A stretch of 6,283 nt of DNA from the NCBI GenBank assembly GCA_018065965.1, contig JAGHSH010000110.1:1-6283 (forward strand), given 5' to 3'. The DNA is from Candidatus Apopatocola equi. Lineage in GTDB: Bacteria; Bacillota; Clostridia; Oscillospirales; Oscillospiraceae. The position numbers and the translations under genes are program-made. The notes below the pieces were generated by a model, which saw nothing but the letters and a program-made list of their open reading frames with translations, was not told the origin of the DNA and ran no database searches. Of the stretch, positions 5,243-6,283 are shown piece by piece (position 1 is the first letter of the stretch; each line of letters opens with the position of its first letter).

Positions 5243-6283
5243 TCACTGTATCCTCTCAAAGCGCTTGTCCAGCTCCTCTTTGGTGAGCACCACTGCCACG
5301 GGACGGCCGTGAGGGCAATACTTCAGCTCTCCGCTGAGCACCCGCTTCGACAGGGCGATCAGCTCCTCCGGCGCGGTCTGATAGCCGGACTTGATGGCGG
5401 CCTTACAGGCCACGGTCTCCGCCAGCCGCTCCCGCACGTCCTTCAGACTCAGGCTGCGTCCCTCCCGGAGCTTTTCCAGCAGTTCCTCAAAGAGCGGAGC
5501 CGCCTCTGCGGCCTCGATATCTGCGGGGACGGTGCGCAGCAGCAGGGTCGTCTCGCCGAAGGGCTCGGCCTCGAAGCCCAGATGGGCAAAGACCTCCCGG
5601 TTCTGCTCCCACAGCTCCATGGCCTCCGCATCGGCGTTCACGCTGACGCTCAGCAGGAGCTCCTGCGCCATCAGCGGCTGCTCCCAGAGCCGGACGCGGT
5701 CGAAGATCGCCCGTTCATGGGCGGCGTGCTTGTCCACCACGATGAGCTTGTCTCCCTGCTCCAGCAGGATATAGAGCTTCATGGCCTCGCCGATATAGCG
5801 GACGGGCTCCTCCCGGAAGCTCTCGTCCAGGGCGCTCTGCTCCTCCACGCGGATCTCCGCCACGGCGGGGGCGGGACGGCTCACGTTCAGGGGCTTCACC
5901 GGCGCGGTATAGCTTTCCCGTCCGCTGTCCCGGAGCGTTTCGGTGTTCCGGGGCGCAGCCTTGGCCGGAGCGCTCCAAAGGCTCTCCTGCCGGGCGGGCC
6001 TGTCCCATCGGGCGGCTTTCTGCCGGAACTCAGAGGCCGACATGGTCTGAAAATAATCCTCCCGGGGGGCGGCCTTGGCCGTATTCACGCTGGCAGGGGC
6101 GGAAGCGGGTTTTTCCGGTGCGGCCGGACGCAGGGCGGGGGGCACATAGCCCGGCACCGTCAGCTTGTCCTCAGCCTGCAGGGCGGAGAGCGCCCCGTAA
6201 TAGACCGCGTCAAAGGCGGCCTTCTCATCGGCAAAGCGCACCTCGGACTTGGTGGGGTGGACGCTCATGTCCACCGCCGCGGG
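5243..6283 (-). CDS. mutL: DNA mismatch repair protein MutL, C-terminal part (5' end outside window)
   Basis: The last 346 residues of MutL, the mismatch-repair matchmaker that in Gram-positives also nicks DNA. The fragment begins in the end of the N-terminal ATPase/transducer region, with the signature VDMSVHPTKSEVRF (fragment residues 4-17). A Pro/Ala-rich linker of low conservation follows (about 45-155), then the C-terminal dimerisation/endonuclease domain (about 158-346). Endonuclease motifs are readable: DKHAAHER (184-191, the DQHA-x2-E-x4-E metal motif), ACKAAIKSG (292-300), CPHGRP (323-328) and the terminal FERIQ (342-346). Two departures stand out: the metal motif has Lys for Gln at its second place and ends in Asp195 rather than Glu, and the likely beta-clamp motif QELLLS (207-212) lacks the usual final Pro. 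The frame is open through the window edge, so the true start lies beyond 6283; an in-frame GTG at 6274 is internal. The gene converges on thrB and ends at a shared terminator. MutS is not in the window. Confidence 0.96.
   Translation of the reverse strand, partial: PAAVDMSVHPTKSEVRFADEKAAFDAVYYGALSALQAEDKLTVPGYVPPALRPAAPEKPASAPASVNTAKAAPREDYFQTMSASEFRQKAARWDRPARQESLWSAPAKAAPRNTETLRDSGRESYTAPVKPLNVSRPAPAVAEIRVEEQSALDESFREEPVRYIGEAMKLYILLEQGDKLIVVDKHAAHERAIFDRVRLWEQPLMAQELLLSVSVNADAEAMELWEQNREVFAHLGFEAEPFGETTLLLRTVPADIEAAEAAPLFEELLEKLREGRSLSLKDVRERLAETVACKAAIKSGYQTAPEELIALSKRVLSGELKYCPHGRPVAVVLTKEELDKRFERIQ

Noticed and set aside
1..6283. A novel defence, mobile or secondary-metabolism system
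   Set aside because: All sizeable genes belong to well-known housekeeping families, with no transposase, integrase, direct-repeat array or unexplained gene; the non-coding gaps are short.

Overview
This window reads as ordinary chromosomal DNA from a GC-rich bacterium of the Firmicutes, most likely a Clostridia member such as the Oscillospirales. The evidence is strong Shine-Dalgarno sites, a textbook TTGACA-17-TATAGT promoter, a Gram-positive-style ECF sigma/zf-HC2 anti-sigma pair and a MutL of the endonuclease type. This lineage call is an inference from gene style; no marker gene here settles it.

Layout. Positions 1-2521 form a same-strand block: the 3' end of an exonuclease III/AP endonuclease gene (1-159), a complete tRNA dihydrouridine synthase overlapping it by 4 bp (156-1127), an ECF sigma factor (1172-1777) and its membrane anti-sigma factor (1781-2521). 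A strong intrinsic terminator (2526-2567) closes the block. Positions 2568-2823 are non-coding. They hold a second, weaker terminator-like hairpin (2659-2690), a sigma-A promoter (2745-2773) with an inverted repeat in its spacer, a perfect 12-bp palindrome just downstream of the likely transcription start, and the thrC ribosome binding site. Positions 2824-5164 are a two-gene thrC-thrB operon. A bidirectional terminator (5175-5210) separates it from mutL, which converges from the minus strand (5243-6283) and is cut by the window edge.

How the genes work together. ThrB phosphorylates homoserine and ThrC converts the product to threonine, so the pair supplies the last two steps of threonine synthesis. 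The genes for the earlier steps (aspartokinase, homoserine dehydrogenase) are not here. The sigma/anti-sigma pair is a self-contained envelope-signal switch with translationally linked genes; its signal is not evident. ExoIII and MutL are DNA repair enzymes, but they sit in separate transcription units and nothing suggests a joint system.

I found no mobile element, CRISPR array, tRNA, rRNA or defence system. The points most worth a second look are the palindromic candidate operators around the thrCB promoter, the unclassified exported domain of the anti-sigma factor with its two cysteines, and the non-canonical residues in two MutL motifs.
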